Below, piece after piece: positions 37,301 to 49,501 of a stretch of DNA of 64,000 nucleotides. Numbering within the stretch: the first letter of the stretch is position 1; the number at the start of each line of letters is the position of its first letter. The DNA is taken from assembly GCA_037367405.1 (NCBI GenBank), contig JAZKJV010009336.1, positions 496,001 through 560,000 on the forward strand, given 5' to 3'. The notes under the pieces were generated by a model. The model had not been told where the DNA came from and searched no databases. It was given only the letters and a program-made list of their open reading frames with translations. A program made the position numbers and the translations under genes. The stretch is from Ottelia alismoides (lineage: Eukaryota > Streptophyta > Magnoliopsida > Alismatales > Hydrocharitaceae).

Positions 37301-37911
37301 GGTAAATTACACAAAAGGGCTTCAACTATGCCTCGAAAGGGTGCGTTTGGTTCGTGAGTTATCCAGGGGTGGATAACCCGATTTTGTGTTTGTGTGTTTG
37401 GTTGGTGGGTTAAAGGTTGGGAGGGTTTGTGTGATGTGATTGTATTGGAATTTGAAAAGGTTGGTAGTTACTATGGTATGATTGTGTTGAAATTTGAAAA
37501 AGTGGGTGGTTGTTGTGATGTGATTGTATTGAAGTTTGGAATAGTGAGTAGAAGTTGAGTATTTTATGATTTTAAGATGATATGATGGTATAATATATAT
37601 TTTTTTGGTTGGAAAGAGAGTGGGCCCCACTAGTGGGTTGGGAATATGGGTTTTGGGGGGTAACCCCTCCAAAGTGGGGGTAACCTCCCAACCAAACGCA
37701 CCCTTAAAGGATCTCATTTTTCAATTGTAACAAAGAGGGGTCTGACATACTATTTTTGTCTCAAATACGAGCTTCCATAAGCTTCAGTGACCCTTATATG
37801 TCGATGTTAAACCCTTAAATTGAAAGTTCAAGCACGTATGTGTTATAATAGAAAAATAAGACATGTATTTGGGAATCAAGTCATAGTTGTGGCCCTTTAT
37901 TGTAATTTACC
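37301..37911. mobile_element. Outer MITE with GGTAAATTACA ends
   Basis: Left end GGTAAATTACACAAAAGGGC.TCAACTATG; right end, inverted, GGTAAATTACAATAAAGGGCCACAACTATG. TTTATCTA stands close to both ends (37,292-37,299 and 37,914-37,921) and may be the target duplication. It is interrupted by the MITE at 37,337-37,705; without it the element is about 240 bp. Such ends are common in plant MULE/CACTA-like MITEs. Confidence 0.7.
37337..37705. mobile_element. Inner MITE with GGGTGCGTTTGGTT ends
   Basis: Perfect terminal inverted repeat AAGGGTGCGTTTGG/CCAAACGCACCCTT. The interior holds three degenerate copies of a ~42-48-bp unit (GTGATGTGATTGTATTGGAATTTG..., about 37,430-37,560) and GTTGGGAATATGGG near the right end. 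The target duplication is not clear, so hAT versus PIF is open. The minus-strand open frame through it (rich in H-T-T/F-K-F-Q-H-N) is a product of the internal repeats. Confidence 0.8.
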
Positions 37912-37925
37912 AATTTATCTATATA

Positions 37926-38122
37926 AAAAAAGTACTAAGCCTTCTCCCACTATAAGTAGGGTCGGCTACATAGATTCTTGCTCAAATCCATGTTGAAAGA
38001 TTCGACTATTTTTTACACTGGCCGTCGACTACCTAACGCAACCCCTGCAAGAGTGGGATTTGAACTCTGGTCTTTTGTGTGGTAGACACACTTTACTACC
38101 AACAGGCCATTAAGTGGGTACA
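37926..38122 (-). mobile_element. tRNA-derived SINE with 17-bp target duplication
   Basis: On the minus strand the head has a polymerase III A-box-like TGGTAGTAAAGTGTG and B-box-like AGAGTTCAAATCCCACTC, spaced as in a tRNA, then a non-tRNA body (ATGGATTTGAGCAAGAATC, GTAGCCGACCC) and a short T-rich tail. The same 17 bases, ACCAATTTATCTATATA, flank both ends (37,909-37,925 and 38,123-38,139) without mismatch, which marks a recent LINE-mediated insertion. It landed at the right edge of the outer MITE. The tRNA-like head is not a functional tRNA. Confidence 0.88.
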
Positions 38123-38139
38123 ACCAATTTATCTATATA

Positions 38140-39040
38140 TTCATCTCAAATCTGGATTCATGTATATATTTAAAAATTTAATGGGTTTAGTGGGCCTGTC
38201 CTCGTCCCATATTTCGGTGAATATTTATTTTTTTTGAAAAATACCACCATTTATTTTCATTACTATATCTCCCGAATGTCATTTTAATTTCGTCAGAAAC
38301 AAAGACTCATATGTCCTCCATCTATAACATGTAATTTTTACGGTCTTATGTAAAAATGCTTCAAATTCGATTGTTCAAATCCAAGAGACAGCAATGATGA
38401 TCGCATCTTGGATTTATTAAGCAAGGAGTCCTTGGATCTGTTTACCACAGATACACCCTAGTTATTGTTAAAGTATTTAGTTAAATGGTATACATATATT
38501 TATAACAGTTGGCGTTGCATATAAAAAATATTATATATGTCCAGCAAGATAAATACATTTGAGTATGCATTTTATGTATGTAATTCAACTATATTTGAAT
38601 GTATATTTTACACATGTTTTGATTCAATCTGATTTGACCCGCTAGTTCAATCACTTTTTCCTCGTTGATTCAGGTTCACCTATAAATGAACGCTGACATC
38701 ACCCTCTGATTCATCTGACTCGTTTCCTCAATGTAACCCAATTTGACTTTTTCGATAAGGTTTCCAAATCAATCTCCATATCTATTTTGAAACTATAGCA
38801 TCTCCAATTCTTCTCCTATCTTTTTGATAGGATGACATGACTTGGTATATGCATGACCTAGTATATCTCCGATGATCGAAAAAGCCACATGAGTCAAACC
38901 GTGGCAAATATGTTTCATTAGAAGCGCCTCTTTTGGAACTTTTTAATGACCATAATAATGTGTAATCCGACTTGAGTAGCTCAAGTTATGGTCGTTTGAA
39001 GTTAAATGGAACAAAGTTTCTGATTAAGATCTTATTAGGG
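38140..39040. other. Spacer downstream of PMP22, nothing recognised
   Basis: AT-rich with no frames of note. Confidence 0.4.
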
Positions 39041-39049
39041 TTAAATCTC

Positions 39050-39057
39050 TATAAATA
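39050..39057 (+). promoter_or_regulatory. TATA-box-like promoter remnant
   Basis: TATAAATA, followed by a pyrimidine-rich leader and ATGGCTAAAGCAAAG at 39,148, then two in-frame stops. This looks like the promoter and start of a dead gene on the plus strand, convergent with PMP22. The product is not recognisable. Confidence 0.3.
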
Positions 39058-39511
39058 TGAGGGTTTATGCCGACAATCCTCACTTGGAACCCTAGAAGCC
39101 ACTTCCCGCTCGCCTATAATAACCTTTTCGAACCCATCTGATTACAATGGCTAAAGCAAAGTGTTAGTAACAACTTAACCAAGATCGCGTAGCCATTCAA
39201 CAAAAAGCATAAAGAGAAACTAGTTCGATGTCATTCCACAATGTGATCCACAACGAGATACATCTACGAACCGTGCAGCTGAATTGTCGAAGTGTAGAAT
39301 GGATAATAGTCGTGATAATTCAATCTTTGCAAATGCTGAAGAATATTTCCTGATGATGCAAATAACTATAATAACTAACCATTACTAAAAAAACAACACC
39401 CTATAATGTTTCATTGGTTTGTAATCAATCACCCATATGTAACAATTATTCAGAATCTCGCCTGAAAGTAGCCATCGGTATCTGAAACTTTCAGTTCGCA
39501 CAGCTCCCACA

Positions 39512-42462
39512 TTAGGCTGCCTTCAAAGTCGCAGAGCGTGCCTTGAGATTGAGAAAGACACCCCTGCAAACACAAGAACAACAGGAGTTATTATCGGTTG
39601 ATATGTCACTATTTTTCGCAGGATTAGACAGAAAAAGGAAGACTTCAATCAGTTCAGTGTGGGGTTTGATTTTCAAAAATCATATTTCAACCCCCAAAAG
39701 AGTCGATGGAAAGAAAATGCTATTATTAAACTTTGTTTCTTCCACACCCAACCACTAATTATCCCAGCTTACTGATTTTATTATTGATCAGTAAGAGCAA
39801 ACTCATATACACTTCAATAACAACTATCGTATTTTCTTCAATTGTACCAAAGAATGCGGAAAAGGCAATATTTCACTCGATCACAGTCACATATAATCGT
39901 CGAGAAACTGATGATGTATGAAGGCTTATTAACTCGTTCATTAAAAGCAAGCTTTGCGAATAATCATCCGTGGATGAAGGAAGAAATCGAGAAGAGTCAA
40001 AGGGCGTACCAACAGGAGGCTACGAAGCTCTGGAACAACACGCGAAGATGCAGGGGCATGTACTGGTAGTTCACCCATGCGACGATAGGCCAAAACTGCA
40101 TTCATATGAAATATATGATGCAACGAAAAAGCTCTTATTTTTACAGGTAAAAGATATGTATACGAAAAAGCATTTTCAGTGAATTTGATACCCTCCACGC
40201 GGCAAGCTGAACGGACGGGTAAGTGCTCCTGATTTTCTGCTTGACTAGAGCCCAAGGTCTCCCTGATTAAGAAAAAAATGTCGGTTAAGTGCATTGTCAT
40301 TGAGTTAAGAAAGGATGCAGATTCGAAACTGAAACCTACATCAAGTTCCTTGCTCCCAATAGAATAATTTTAATTGCATTCTAAAACTAGTGATAGGAAA
40401 ATATTTCGTTAACTTTATACTATTTTCATGCGTTCATCCCTCGTCGGACATACAAATCACCGCGAATATGGGCTTTATGCAGAAAATATAGTGTTGTAGT
40501 GTAGCAAAATGCAGATCAATCAAGCAAGCAAGAACGAAACAATCACGATATACGAGGTTCACCCCTAATTAAGCTGTGTCAGCAAAGGTGGGGTGGCAAT
40601 GGATTTTTCTATAATATGGTGGTAGAACAATAGTACATAGGTTGCTGAAAGCCCCAAATCTAATAAGGTTTAATTGCACCTTCCTACAGATGGATCCTCC
40701 AAAAAAGGCGGATCCACGAAACCTAATACAAATAAGTCCTGAAAACTGTCAGGCCAGCTGAGCAGGGAGCGAGATCTCAATCAACGATGAGGAGGTCAAA
40801 CAACGGATTGATAAGATGGTTAGGATTCAAGGCATCTCAACGTCTAGGTTTGAAAAAACATGTGATCAAATAAACAGGAGCATGTTTCTCAATTTTTAAT
40901 TATTTAAAAAATTTGAAAAGTCATAGTTTAGCTTGGCACAAAGTATCTGTTTCTGTTTAGCTTAGCATGAATATACATTACGCCAAGACACGATGGAACA
41001 AAGTAAAGAAGTAAAGAAAACCAACTTCGTCGAGTTTCATATGACAAATCGCTTGATTGACTTTCACACTTACCTACCAAAATCTGATCAAAAGAAACAA
41101 AGGAAAATTCAGAAGTAACCTATTTGGACTGCTCAGCAGAATCGGTGTACACTTATAGATGAGGATTTTACTGAAAGCGAGGGCAGAAGATGCACCGTCA
41201 GACAGTGATCAGGAAGATACGAACAGGATCCTGATACTATAGTTCAAAACGAAACATGAGACAAAACAGTGATTGGAATAGTGTAGTTGTTTCGAAAAAT
41301 TGAGATGATATCTAATTCTGATAACATTAGAATAACTTGATGATGCCAACTTAATGAGGCAGATAACTACGTCAAGAGAACTCAAACCATCATAGATGTA
41401 TCCACATTCTCCCAAATTGGGCAGTTTCATGCTATGGAAGCAAGTAAACCGATAGATTGTAATACCGTATCGGTATCCACTAGTCTAGATGGTAACCAAA
41501 ATACAGTCAGCATCGATCTAACTTCCTATCAATAACAAGATAGAACTGGTGTCAAAGTATACTGATTTCTGTTTCGAAGGTCATCGATATTAGATGCATG
41601 TGGTTGGAAATGAAACCAAGCATCCTATGCTCTACTTTTTTCGCATGAAATACTTGTTCAGAAAAATACTGTTCAGTCCAATTTCATATTTAGGACAGAC
41701 TCGATTTTCTAACGAAAACTCAATCAGTGTACAAACAGAGCGCCTATCAATCAGTAAAGTTAATAATGATCAGATATCGAACTCTATGATTCGCAAACTT
41801 TACAGATTTTCAAAAAAAACAGCAAATCACACAGTAAAGAACACTTACTTTCAACCACCAAACCATAATACGCCATGAAGAACATGTTGTTCCATGGAGA
41901 CGAAGTCAGCTGCTCCAACACAACCTGCACGATGTACGCATACGATTATCGATCCACGACATTAAAACCAGTCAAAATCCTTCCAATTTTCAGAAAGCAC
42001 TCACCTTTTTTGCTACAACTTTATTCCCCTTCTGCCCTTTGAAGATGAACTCCATTAACTTGTGCAGAAAGTGCCCAAACGGCGCTGCATATGCAAATCC
42101 ATAGAGCTGCAAACAAGTCCGCTTCATCAAATCGAAAACCCACATCACGAAACCCTAAAACATAAGAAGAAAACCACATACACACCATGATCAGAAGCAA
42201 CCTCCTGATTTGAAGCTTCTGTATACCAGAGATCTTCTGAGCAATAGCATCACTACATCCAGCAAGAACCCCTGAAGTGATAGCCTAATAAGAAAACCCA
42301 CAAAGCCAAACATCGAGATTTGGATCAAAAGCAGGGAAAGAACAAAAGAACAGAAGATGGGTCTTGCGGATTTGGGGGAAAAGATCAAACCTTTGTCCTC
42401 AGAGGGTGGAGTTGGAGTTGGAGGAGGTACTTCTTCCACACATCAGAGACCGCATCAGACAT
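39512..42462 (-). CDS. PMP22: PMP22/Mpv17-family peroxisomal membrane protein (7 coding exons, intact)
   Basis: Small multi-pass membrane protein of the Mpv17/PMP22 family; the plant PMP22 branch is peroxisomal and thought to affect membrane permeability. Coding exons on the minus strand: 42,391-42,462, 42,186-42,284, 42,005-42,106, 41,849-41,924, 40,192-40,262, 40,010-40,095 and 39,512-39,563. All introns are GT-AG and phases join cleanly to 185 aa plus TAA, the usual family length. Signature pieces: Q-L-Q-L-H-P-L-R-T-K-A-I-T near the N-terminus, P-F-G-H-F-L-H-K-L, L-E-Q-L-T-S-S-P-W-N-N, and W-V-N-Y-Q-Y-M-P-L...R-V-L-F at the C-terminus. Start chosen at M-S-D as in relatives. Intron 4 is 1.6 kb. 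A G-box ACACGTGT lies near 42,870, 0.4 kb upstream. It is the only intact host gene in the window; exon calls rest on hand translation, no transcript seen. Confidence 0.93.
40263..41848 (-). other. Large intron 4 of the PMP22 gene
   Basis: 1,586 bp against 77-446 bp for the other introns. The part at about 40,500-40,800 (AACGAAACAATCACGATATACGAGGTTCACC..., then GGATCCTCC...GGCGGATCC) is less AT-rich and looks like an inserted non-autonomous element, but I found no matching ends. Confidence 0.6.
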
Positions 42463-44050
42463 GCCGCTGTTTTGGATCTTGGAGTACTCAGACACAGAAT
42501 GCGAGTATTTGATTTCCTTCTAGTTTTTCTCTACTCTTTTGGAGATCTAAAAAAGAAAGATGGAAACTTTCCTGGGTTGTTCGTATGGGAAGTTGGATGG
42601 TATTTATGTGGAAAAGGATGCAAACAGCCGCGTTTTTCCGATCGTTTTTTTCATGACATCATTAGCGGGAAGTGTATATATCGATTTCGAGTAGTGAAGA
42701 TTGCAACTTCCGTGGAGTTCGAGTGGAATTTTCTTGACGGAAAATTATTTGAAGTTCTTTTCTCAATCTCTGCCTTCTCTTGAGTTGACGCGTATTTTAG
42801 TTATCTTGGTTCTTTTTGAGGTTTTTATATATTACATGTGCCTATTTGGGTGAACACTATTTATAGGCTACACGTGTATTATCAATTGAATGATTACCTA
42901 TTTCGAAGGATATTATTTTTGGAAGGATATTAAAATACAAAGCGATTTAACAGTAAGTGATATTCCAATTATATTGTGTCCTAAAAAAGGAAGATCATTT
43001 TGGAAAGAAAACATTCGAATCAATGATTTCTTTCAGAAAATCGAGATCCAAATACTCAGTTCAGTAATATATATACAATAGTCAAGTAAATGGTTGTTGC
43101 GAAATCAGTAACATCCAAACAACAGCTAGTAATTTACATTCATTTTTATTATATGGTACAGAATTCAGTAATATGTATACACTGGACAAGTAAGTGCTCG
43201 TTATGAAGTCAGTAAAACTATAACAAATGGTCAGTAGTTTCCACATGTATTATTACTTTGAACAGAATTCGATAATTTAGAGACAATACTCAAGTAATAT
43301 ATATACAGTTCTCAAGTAACTTTTGGTTGTGTGTTCAATAATGTATATATCTATGTCTTATATCACATGTTCAGTAATATATATACAATTCTCAAGCAAT
43401 GGCTACTATGAGATCAGTAACAATAAAATAAATGGTTAGTAAGTCACGAACATTCCTCAAGTAAGAAAATAACATATAATCATTAACATATCCACATGCT
43501 ATAAGATTAATATGGAAATAGTACTTTGAAAAGGAACTTATTAAATACATGCACATAAGTAAAAACGAATTAGTGAAATAAATGGAATGCTTCATTGACG
43601 AAAAAGGAAAAAATATTACAGAAATGAATGTAATGCGCATTACATACACAATGGTATTACTAATCATTTGTTATGTTATTACTGATCTCGCAGCACATAT
43701 TTACTTGACCATTATATACATATTACTAGATTCTGTACAAGATAACTATTTGGATGTAAATTAATTATCATTGTCTTGATATTACCGATCTCACAGCAAG
43801 CATTTACTTGACCGAAGTATATTTATTACTATCATGTCGTTTGGATCTTAATCATTCGCACGAAATCATTCATTTGAATCTTCCATATTCCCTTTTTTAA
43901 GGACGCTATATAATTGGAAATATAATTGTTAAATATGCGTTAGCCTATAATTAGAAATACAGTTATTACTAATACACGTATATGGTCCAAAATAGGTGCT
44001 CACCAAGACGCTAATGGGCACATGGCCTATTGGATAAGCTCCTTATATAA
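42463..44050. other. Upstream region of PMP22 and AT-rich repeats
   Basis: 42,463-42,880 should hold the PMP22 promoter and leader: TATA-like words on the minus strand near 42,826 and 42,860, and the G-box near 42,870. From 43,050 to 43,480 a degenerate block built on TTCAGTAATATATATACA...CTCAAGTAA recurs about four times at uneven spacing. No genes. Confidence 0.5.
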
Positions 44051-44060
44051 TATATATATA

Positions 44061-44209
44061 GGGCTGATCCTATGAGATGGGATTTCTGTGAGATTGTGAA
44101 ATGGGAAATTCTGGACCACTAGATTCCGTCTTCTCTCTCCTGGTTGAAACTAGTGGTCAAGAATTTTTCATCTCACCATCTCACAAAATCTCATCTCACA
44201 AGATCAGTT
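44061..44209. mobile_element. 149-bp foldback MITE embedded in (TA)n
   Basis: Left half GGGCTGATCCTATGAGATGGG...GACCACTAG is matched by the inverted right half (AACTGATCTTGTGAGATGAG...GACCACTAG on the minus strand). It is bounded by (TA)n at 44,049-44,060 and 44,210-44,223. It is almost all terminal repeat. Confidence 0.85.
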
Positions 44210-44223
44210 ATATATATATATAT

Positions 44224-46048
44224 GGTGCACTTGAATTGAGGTGGCACATTTCCTTGATTATGGAAAGATGTCATCTTAGGTCGTTGGATGATGAGTGTAC
44301 GAGTGAGATTGAAACCACTAGATTTTTTTGTGCCAACTAACATTCCTAATATGTGGATGGATTAAATTAGTGCTAATTTAGTAAAGTACACGTCATCGAT
44401 CATTCTATATTTAGATATATGGCGAGTGATGTACAGGATTTTTCAAAAATATCTGATGGAATAAATGCTCGCGTTTTGAAATATATGTTCTCAATTTACA
44501 AATGGTTGAGATATTTTACAATTATTTGTTATAAATTACAGAAGCATAACCACTGATATTCGCAAAAAAACTCAAATCCAACGAAAATTTGATTTTTTTG
44601 TATAGACGTGTTTCTTAAAATATATGATGCTTTAATCACGGGCTATTAATTGGTGTACACGTGGAAAACATTCCTAAAATGAAGGGATTTTGTTACAATT
44701 ATATTTCCTAATATATTAGATGGCGTAAATTGTGAACGCATTAAATATGTTACATGACATAAGCATATTAATTTTAGGATGTACTAAATCTACGGTATAA
44801 TAAATGAATCCATATTAAACAAATAGTCCATACTTCACATTCATCGTGTTTATTTTACATTTCATGTATGAAGTTTACGTCCATCCAATTCCAATTGTAA
44901 TTCATATTTTACATTTCATTAAGATATGTTACAATCCATATTTTACATTCCATCCATATTTTACATTTCATTAACATATTTTACAATTGTTATTCGTATT
45001 TTACATTTTTCTCATTCTTTTTACATTCATCTTCTATTTTTCTGCAGTCAATTCCAAATTGGTGACATCCGTAAGATATGGTTGTCTTGATCTTTACCCT
45101 TCTTCCTCTCATTGAAAGTTATCCAAGTATCATGCATAATGTAAAAATAGAATGAGATATTGTAAACAGAATTTGGAAGCGTAAAATGACTGTAGGTAAT
45201 ATAAAAAAACTGGAATGTGTTTGTACAGATAGTGCAGTAGTCTTTTGAATGTAAAATACACTATAACATTGTGAAAATGAGACACAAAAATGTAAAATGA
45301 TCATATGTATTGTAATTGGGTGTAATGCGTTGTAAAATGATGTAATCATCACTGAACTTAAAACATGATGCGTATATACGGATCATGCAATCAAAAGCAC
45401 TGAACTTGAAATAGAACATACGTACATGAAAATGTAACATAACAGGAGTGCATGAAAATAAAATAGAATTTTACATATTGAAAATGAACAGAGTTACAAT
45501 GAAAAATATAATGAAGCCAGCAAAAAATTGATATTAAAATTTAATCGAGAAATCCTCCTCATCGTTTGAAATCTGATATGAAAAGATATAAAAATCTATA
45601 AAGATTGCGATGAAAGAAATAATGAGATTTCTAGTAGGGAGATGGAGAATTGAAGTAAGGAAAATAAAAAATACTAAGAACATGTACCCTCCATGCGTAA
45701 AAAATACTAACCTGGAATATTTTTCAATGGAGATCTTGAGCGTGTCGTCGATGTTTTTGATGAAGCCGAAGGAGAATAACTCAAAAATCACGAAGAACAT
45801 AGATGAAAATCTCGAGTAAGGGAGAACAACATTCAAAAAAGTGCTATAATTAATAATCAAATATGCGTAATCAGTATTTAGCATGATAATCGGGATTGAA
45901 AGGGAAGAGAAAGATTTTTTCTAAAAATAGCATAGTGGTTTTTGTGCGGCTTAGTGGTTTTATTGGGTGTTGTTGATTAATATCGGATGGTTGATAGGAG
46001 GTGTCGCACCAAGTGAATGGAAAGATTGGCACCTCAATTCAAGTTTTT

Positions 46049-46050
<2 letters not shown>
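44224..46050. mobile_element. 1.8-kb non-autonomous element embedded in (TA)n
   Basis: Left end GGTGCACTTGAATTGAGGTGGCACATTTCC; right end inverted GGAAAAACTTGAATTGAGGTGCCAATCTTTCC. Flanks are (TA)n at 44,210-44,223 and 46,051-46,087. The interior repeatedly carries TTTTACATT/TGTAAAATGA words like those inside the 14.7-kb element, and a short 45,534-45,884 minus frame that is hydrophobic and low-complexity and not believed to be a gene. The ends share the AATTGAGGTG.CA..TTTCC layout with the large element. Confidence 0.75.

Positions 46051-46087
<37 letters not shown>
46051..46087. repeat. (TA)n microsatellite between two elements
   Basis: Uninterrupted TA dinucleotides separating the 1.8-kb and 318-bp elements. 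Confidence 0.95.
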
Positions 46088-46091
<4 letters not shown>

Positions 46092-46403
46092 AACTTTCAA
46101 TAAGATGGACCTTTCCTGGATGCATGGAAAGACACATCAATTTAAGCATTTTTTCTATTTATTTTACAATTTCTAACTCTATAAATTTAATACTAAATAT
46201 TAACATAATATGTATATCATGAAATATTTATGAAAATATTAGTTTATTTGACAAAAAACATTTGTTACAATATGGATGATATATTTTACAAAACTGTATG
46301 ATCATCAATATTTTACAATGTACAGTTTAAATTTACAAAATTGTTACACAGTTTACAAATTTGACAGTGGCTTTCTAAATTTCAGGAAAGACCCATCTCA
46401 TTG

Positions 46404-46405
<2 letters not shown>
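46088..46405. mobile_element. 318-bp MITE embedded in (TA)n, related to the large element
   Basis: Left end AACTTTCAATAAGATGGACCTTTCCTGG.TGCATGGAAAG is nearly the left end of the 14.7-kb element (CCTTCCAATGAGGTGCACCTTTCCTGGGTGCATGGAAAG). The right end inverted reads TTCCAATGAGATGGGTCTTTCCTG. Flanked by (TA)n at 46,051-46,087 and 46,406-46,440. It is a likely mobilisable derivative of the large element. Confidence 0.8.
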
Positions 46406-46441
<36 letters not shown>

Positions 46442-46559
46442 CAATAAAACGTGTATCATATGTACAACTCTAACTACTAAAAAACTGTGTTGTAATTGTT
46501 GGTCGATTTAGTCAGTCAAACTAGTCTATTCAGTGAGACATGTGTCCAGATGTCCGGAT

Positions 46560-47976
46560 TCAGTGAGACATGTGTCCGTTGAGTGACATGTCGATTATCT
46601 ACCTGGGACTTCCTCTAGTGGCTGGCAAATTGAGAGCAACTGACTGGGAGGTCGTTATTAAGAAGATAGAACTCAGACTGGCTGGTTGGAAGGTAGTTGC
46701 CTTATCTAGGGGCGGGAAGCTGGTTCTATTGAAGCATGTTCTGTCATCCATCCCTATTTTTTTTCACTCGACAAGGATGATGTATGGTGTGAGAAAGAGG
46801 ATCGAAAAACTGATGAGAAGGTTTTTTTGATCAGATGGAAAACAATGGAAATCTGGTATACATTTAGTGGCATGGGAGGAAATAACGAGAGCCCGTGAAC
46901 AGGGCGGATTAGGAGTTTGGGATTTGTTATGCATGAATAAGGCAATGCTAGCAAAGTGGGTTCTACGCATCTGGGGCCCCTCTATGGACATGGTATCAAG
47001 ATTACTGAGGAAGATTTACAGAGTCCCTAGCACTTTAGTGGCAGGGTCTCTTCGGTTTGAGTCCTCCCTTTGGAAAGGGGTACGGGAGGTTTTGACCTCT
47101 ATCTCAGCTAGATTAGCGCCGAAGTTAGGAGATGGAGAAGGTTTCAGATTTTGGAGGGATAACTGGTTGGGGGAAGGCCCTTTGGAACTGCTCTTTTCGA
47201 GAATTTTTGCTTTGACAACGTCGAAGGAGGCCACCGTGAAGGAGTTGGCACTTTCTGGGGAGTGGAGACCGAGCTTCGATGCTGTTCTTTCGTCTAGAAG
47301 ACAAGAGGAGTTACAAAGTCTAATGGATATGGTCCCCTTCCCTGATAATTTTCTGCAGATCAGAGATCATTTTGAGTGGACGGGTTCTAAATTTTCTGTC
47401 AAGCTGCTCTACAGAGAACTGAGAAATGCTGGTGAAGGTCAAGATCAGGATATGTGCAAGGATATGAAGATAATATGAGCGAGCAAAATACCATATAGGA
47501 TAAAGGTCTTCCTTTGGTGCTTAAGGAGGGACAGGCTCCTGGACAAAGACAGAAGAACGAGAATCCTGGGTCTTCAAGATGCTTCTTGTGACAGATGTGG
47601 GTATCAGACGGAGACCTTGGAGCATCTTTTCTTCTCCTGTGAGTACTCGCAGAACGTGTGGAGAGAAATGGCGATCACATGGGTTGATACGGGTGGCATA
47701 ATGAGCTTTTGGGAAAGGGTAAGAAAGATAGGTAGCAGCTCAACTGATGATGTTGCAAGGCCTTTTGGCGTTCTATGGACAATTTGGCTGGCGAGAAATG
47801 ACCTTCTTTTTAACAATCAGAGATTTTATCCAGAGAATGTTATCTCTCATTGTAAGGCTCTCTTAAACTTTTGGGAGTCAAAGTATTTTTTTCATGTAAC
47901 CCTTCTTTCTTTTAATATAATGATTCGGCGATGACTCCAATCTCAAGAGGTCACCCTATTTTTCATCAAAAAAAAA
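46560..47976 (+). mobile_element. 5'-truncated L1-type LINE (ORF2 C-terminus, poly-A tail)
   Basis: Translation starts within reverse transcriptase at I-I-Y-L-G-L-P-L (the plant L1 YLGLPL motif), then L-A-G-W-K...L-S-R-G-G-K-L-V-L-L-K. A zinc-knuckle-like zf-RVT region follows (K-I-P-Y-R-I-K-V-F-L-W...C-D-R-C-G...E-T-L-E-H-L-F-F-S-C) and ends near 47,934. In-frame TGAs at 46,828 and 47,476 break it. It ends in a nine-A tail at 47,968-47,976. Truncation at the 5' end is typical of target-primed insertion. A 20-bp direct repeat (ATTCAGTGAGACATGTGTCC at 46,528 and 46,558) marks the 5' junction region. I could not fix a target duplication. Confidence 0.85.
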
Positions 47977-48908
47977 GACAAATTAAGTTTATGTATTATT
48001 TTTTTGGTTGGTTTGAGTGATAAAGAAAGGATAAATAATGTAGATAGAGACGTAGATGTGTCCACTTTATCATGTGATAGCTTTCTCTTGACGTAAAGAC
48101 CCCGAGTTTATTCCGCAACTAATCGACTAAAAATTGACGTAGGTTTGTTATGAATTAAAATAGTATCATTTTAAAAGAGCGGTAGTTTTTTTAACAAATC
48201 TTATCGTGTTTTATGTTATAGTATTCTTTACTATTATTTTATGGCAGTCTTTCTTATATACCTTTTATTGTGTGAGCTCAACGGGGCATCTCTATAGCAC
48301 AACAAGGCAACTACTTTTTCAAGATAATCCGGATCTTGCATCTCATGTAAGTTGTTGATCTGTTTAAGAAATTATTCGATAATGGTTAAGCTTTGTGTAA
48401 AAACTCGTTGTTAAAAATAAACTGCAGAGATTATTGATATACCTTTCTAATAATCCAACGGAAGCATGCGACACTACATGCATCCCTAAAATCCATATTC
48501 TCATATGTGTGCTTTTTAAAAAATAATTATCAATTTAATTTATATTAAATTAATAAGCATAAAGTCTAAATAATTAAAATTTTAGCTATGAATCGACATC
48601 TCAGGGAGAAAATCTAAAACGGCATCTCATATGCCAATTTAAGAGGGTAGATTTATAACATATCCTACCATTTTACATCTATATCCTTCTCACAAAGTTA
48701 TTACTATGAATGATTTTCTAATATAAATTCTTAAATAGGAGTATATTTCATCGTATCTTCTTGATTTATGCATTAATTTTTATAATTTTAATGAAAAATA
48801 GTTGTTAACTTCATGATTACGATGAGCACAATTAACATTTCAACTTTAGATTTATCATAGCAAAGATACATGCATGCATACAAATATATAATACATATAC
48901 ATATATAG
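47977..48908. other. AT-rich spacer, nothing recognised
   Basis: No frames, ends or RNA genes supported. Confidence 0.4.
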
Positions 48909-49169
48909 GATTTCCTTCCAATAGGACTTGGTCATTCCTGAGTTCAGAGAGGCATGCTCTTATTTTGTAGAAAACATGATGACTTTAGTAGAATACGTAT
49001 ACATATTGTATTACAATGTGTAGTTTTAATGTTTGTATTATATATGTAGTTTTGTATGTGGTTTTGTATTTATAATGTGCAGTTATAATACAAATGGTAT
49101 ACGCATTGTACTAAAGTGCTCATGTTTTCTACAAAAAGATGGTAAGTGGGGGCTTTTCTATTTGAAGGG

Positions 49170-49170
<1 letters not shown>
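48909..49170. mobile_element. 262-bp MITE embedded in (TA)n
   Basis: Inverted halves: left TTTTGTAGAAAACATGATGACTTTAGTAGAATACGTATAC (first part at 48,964) is matched by the right half read on the minus strand. Outer ends are GGATTTCCTTCCAATAGG and, inverted, GGGCCCTTCAAATAG. It is followed directly by the (TA)n tract that starts the 14.7-kb element. Confidence 0.8.

Positions 49171-49230
<60 letters not shown>
49171..49230. repeat. (TA)30 microsatellite
   Basis: About 60 bp of uninterrupted TA repeats between the 262-bp MITE and the left end of the 14.7-kb element. Confidence 0.95.
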
Positions 49231-49235
<5 letters not shown>

Positions 49236-49501
49236 CCCTTCCAATGAGGTGCACCTTTCCTGGGTGCATGGAAAGCCATGGAAAGCCACTCATAAAGACC
49301 GTATGATGAGGATCTAATGGATGAGATTAAAACCACCAAAGAAAAGCTAAGAGTGGTATTCGAAATAACTAATTACCTAAGTTTAAGGAGGAGATTGAGC
49401 GTGTAAACTAAAAAAATCAAATATTTTAATATTTTTCAAAATTTCAAAATTTCTATATTTAATTCAAACTACTAGTAAAAAACATTCCTAAAATAGATTA
49501 T

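Noticed and set aside
38040..38115. tRNA-like sequence on the minus strand
   Set aside because: It is the head of a SINE; the acceptor stem is not paired, and a target duplication brackets the whole unit.
45534..45884. Hydrophobic 116-residue minus-strand frame, like a membrane protein
   Set aside because: AT-rich DNA gives F/I/L/S-rich frames by chance; an opposite frame also exists and there is no known motif.
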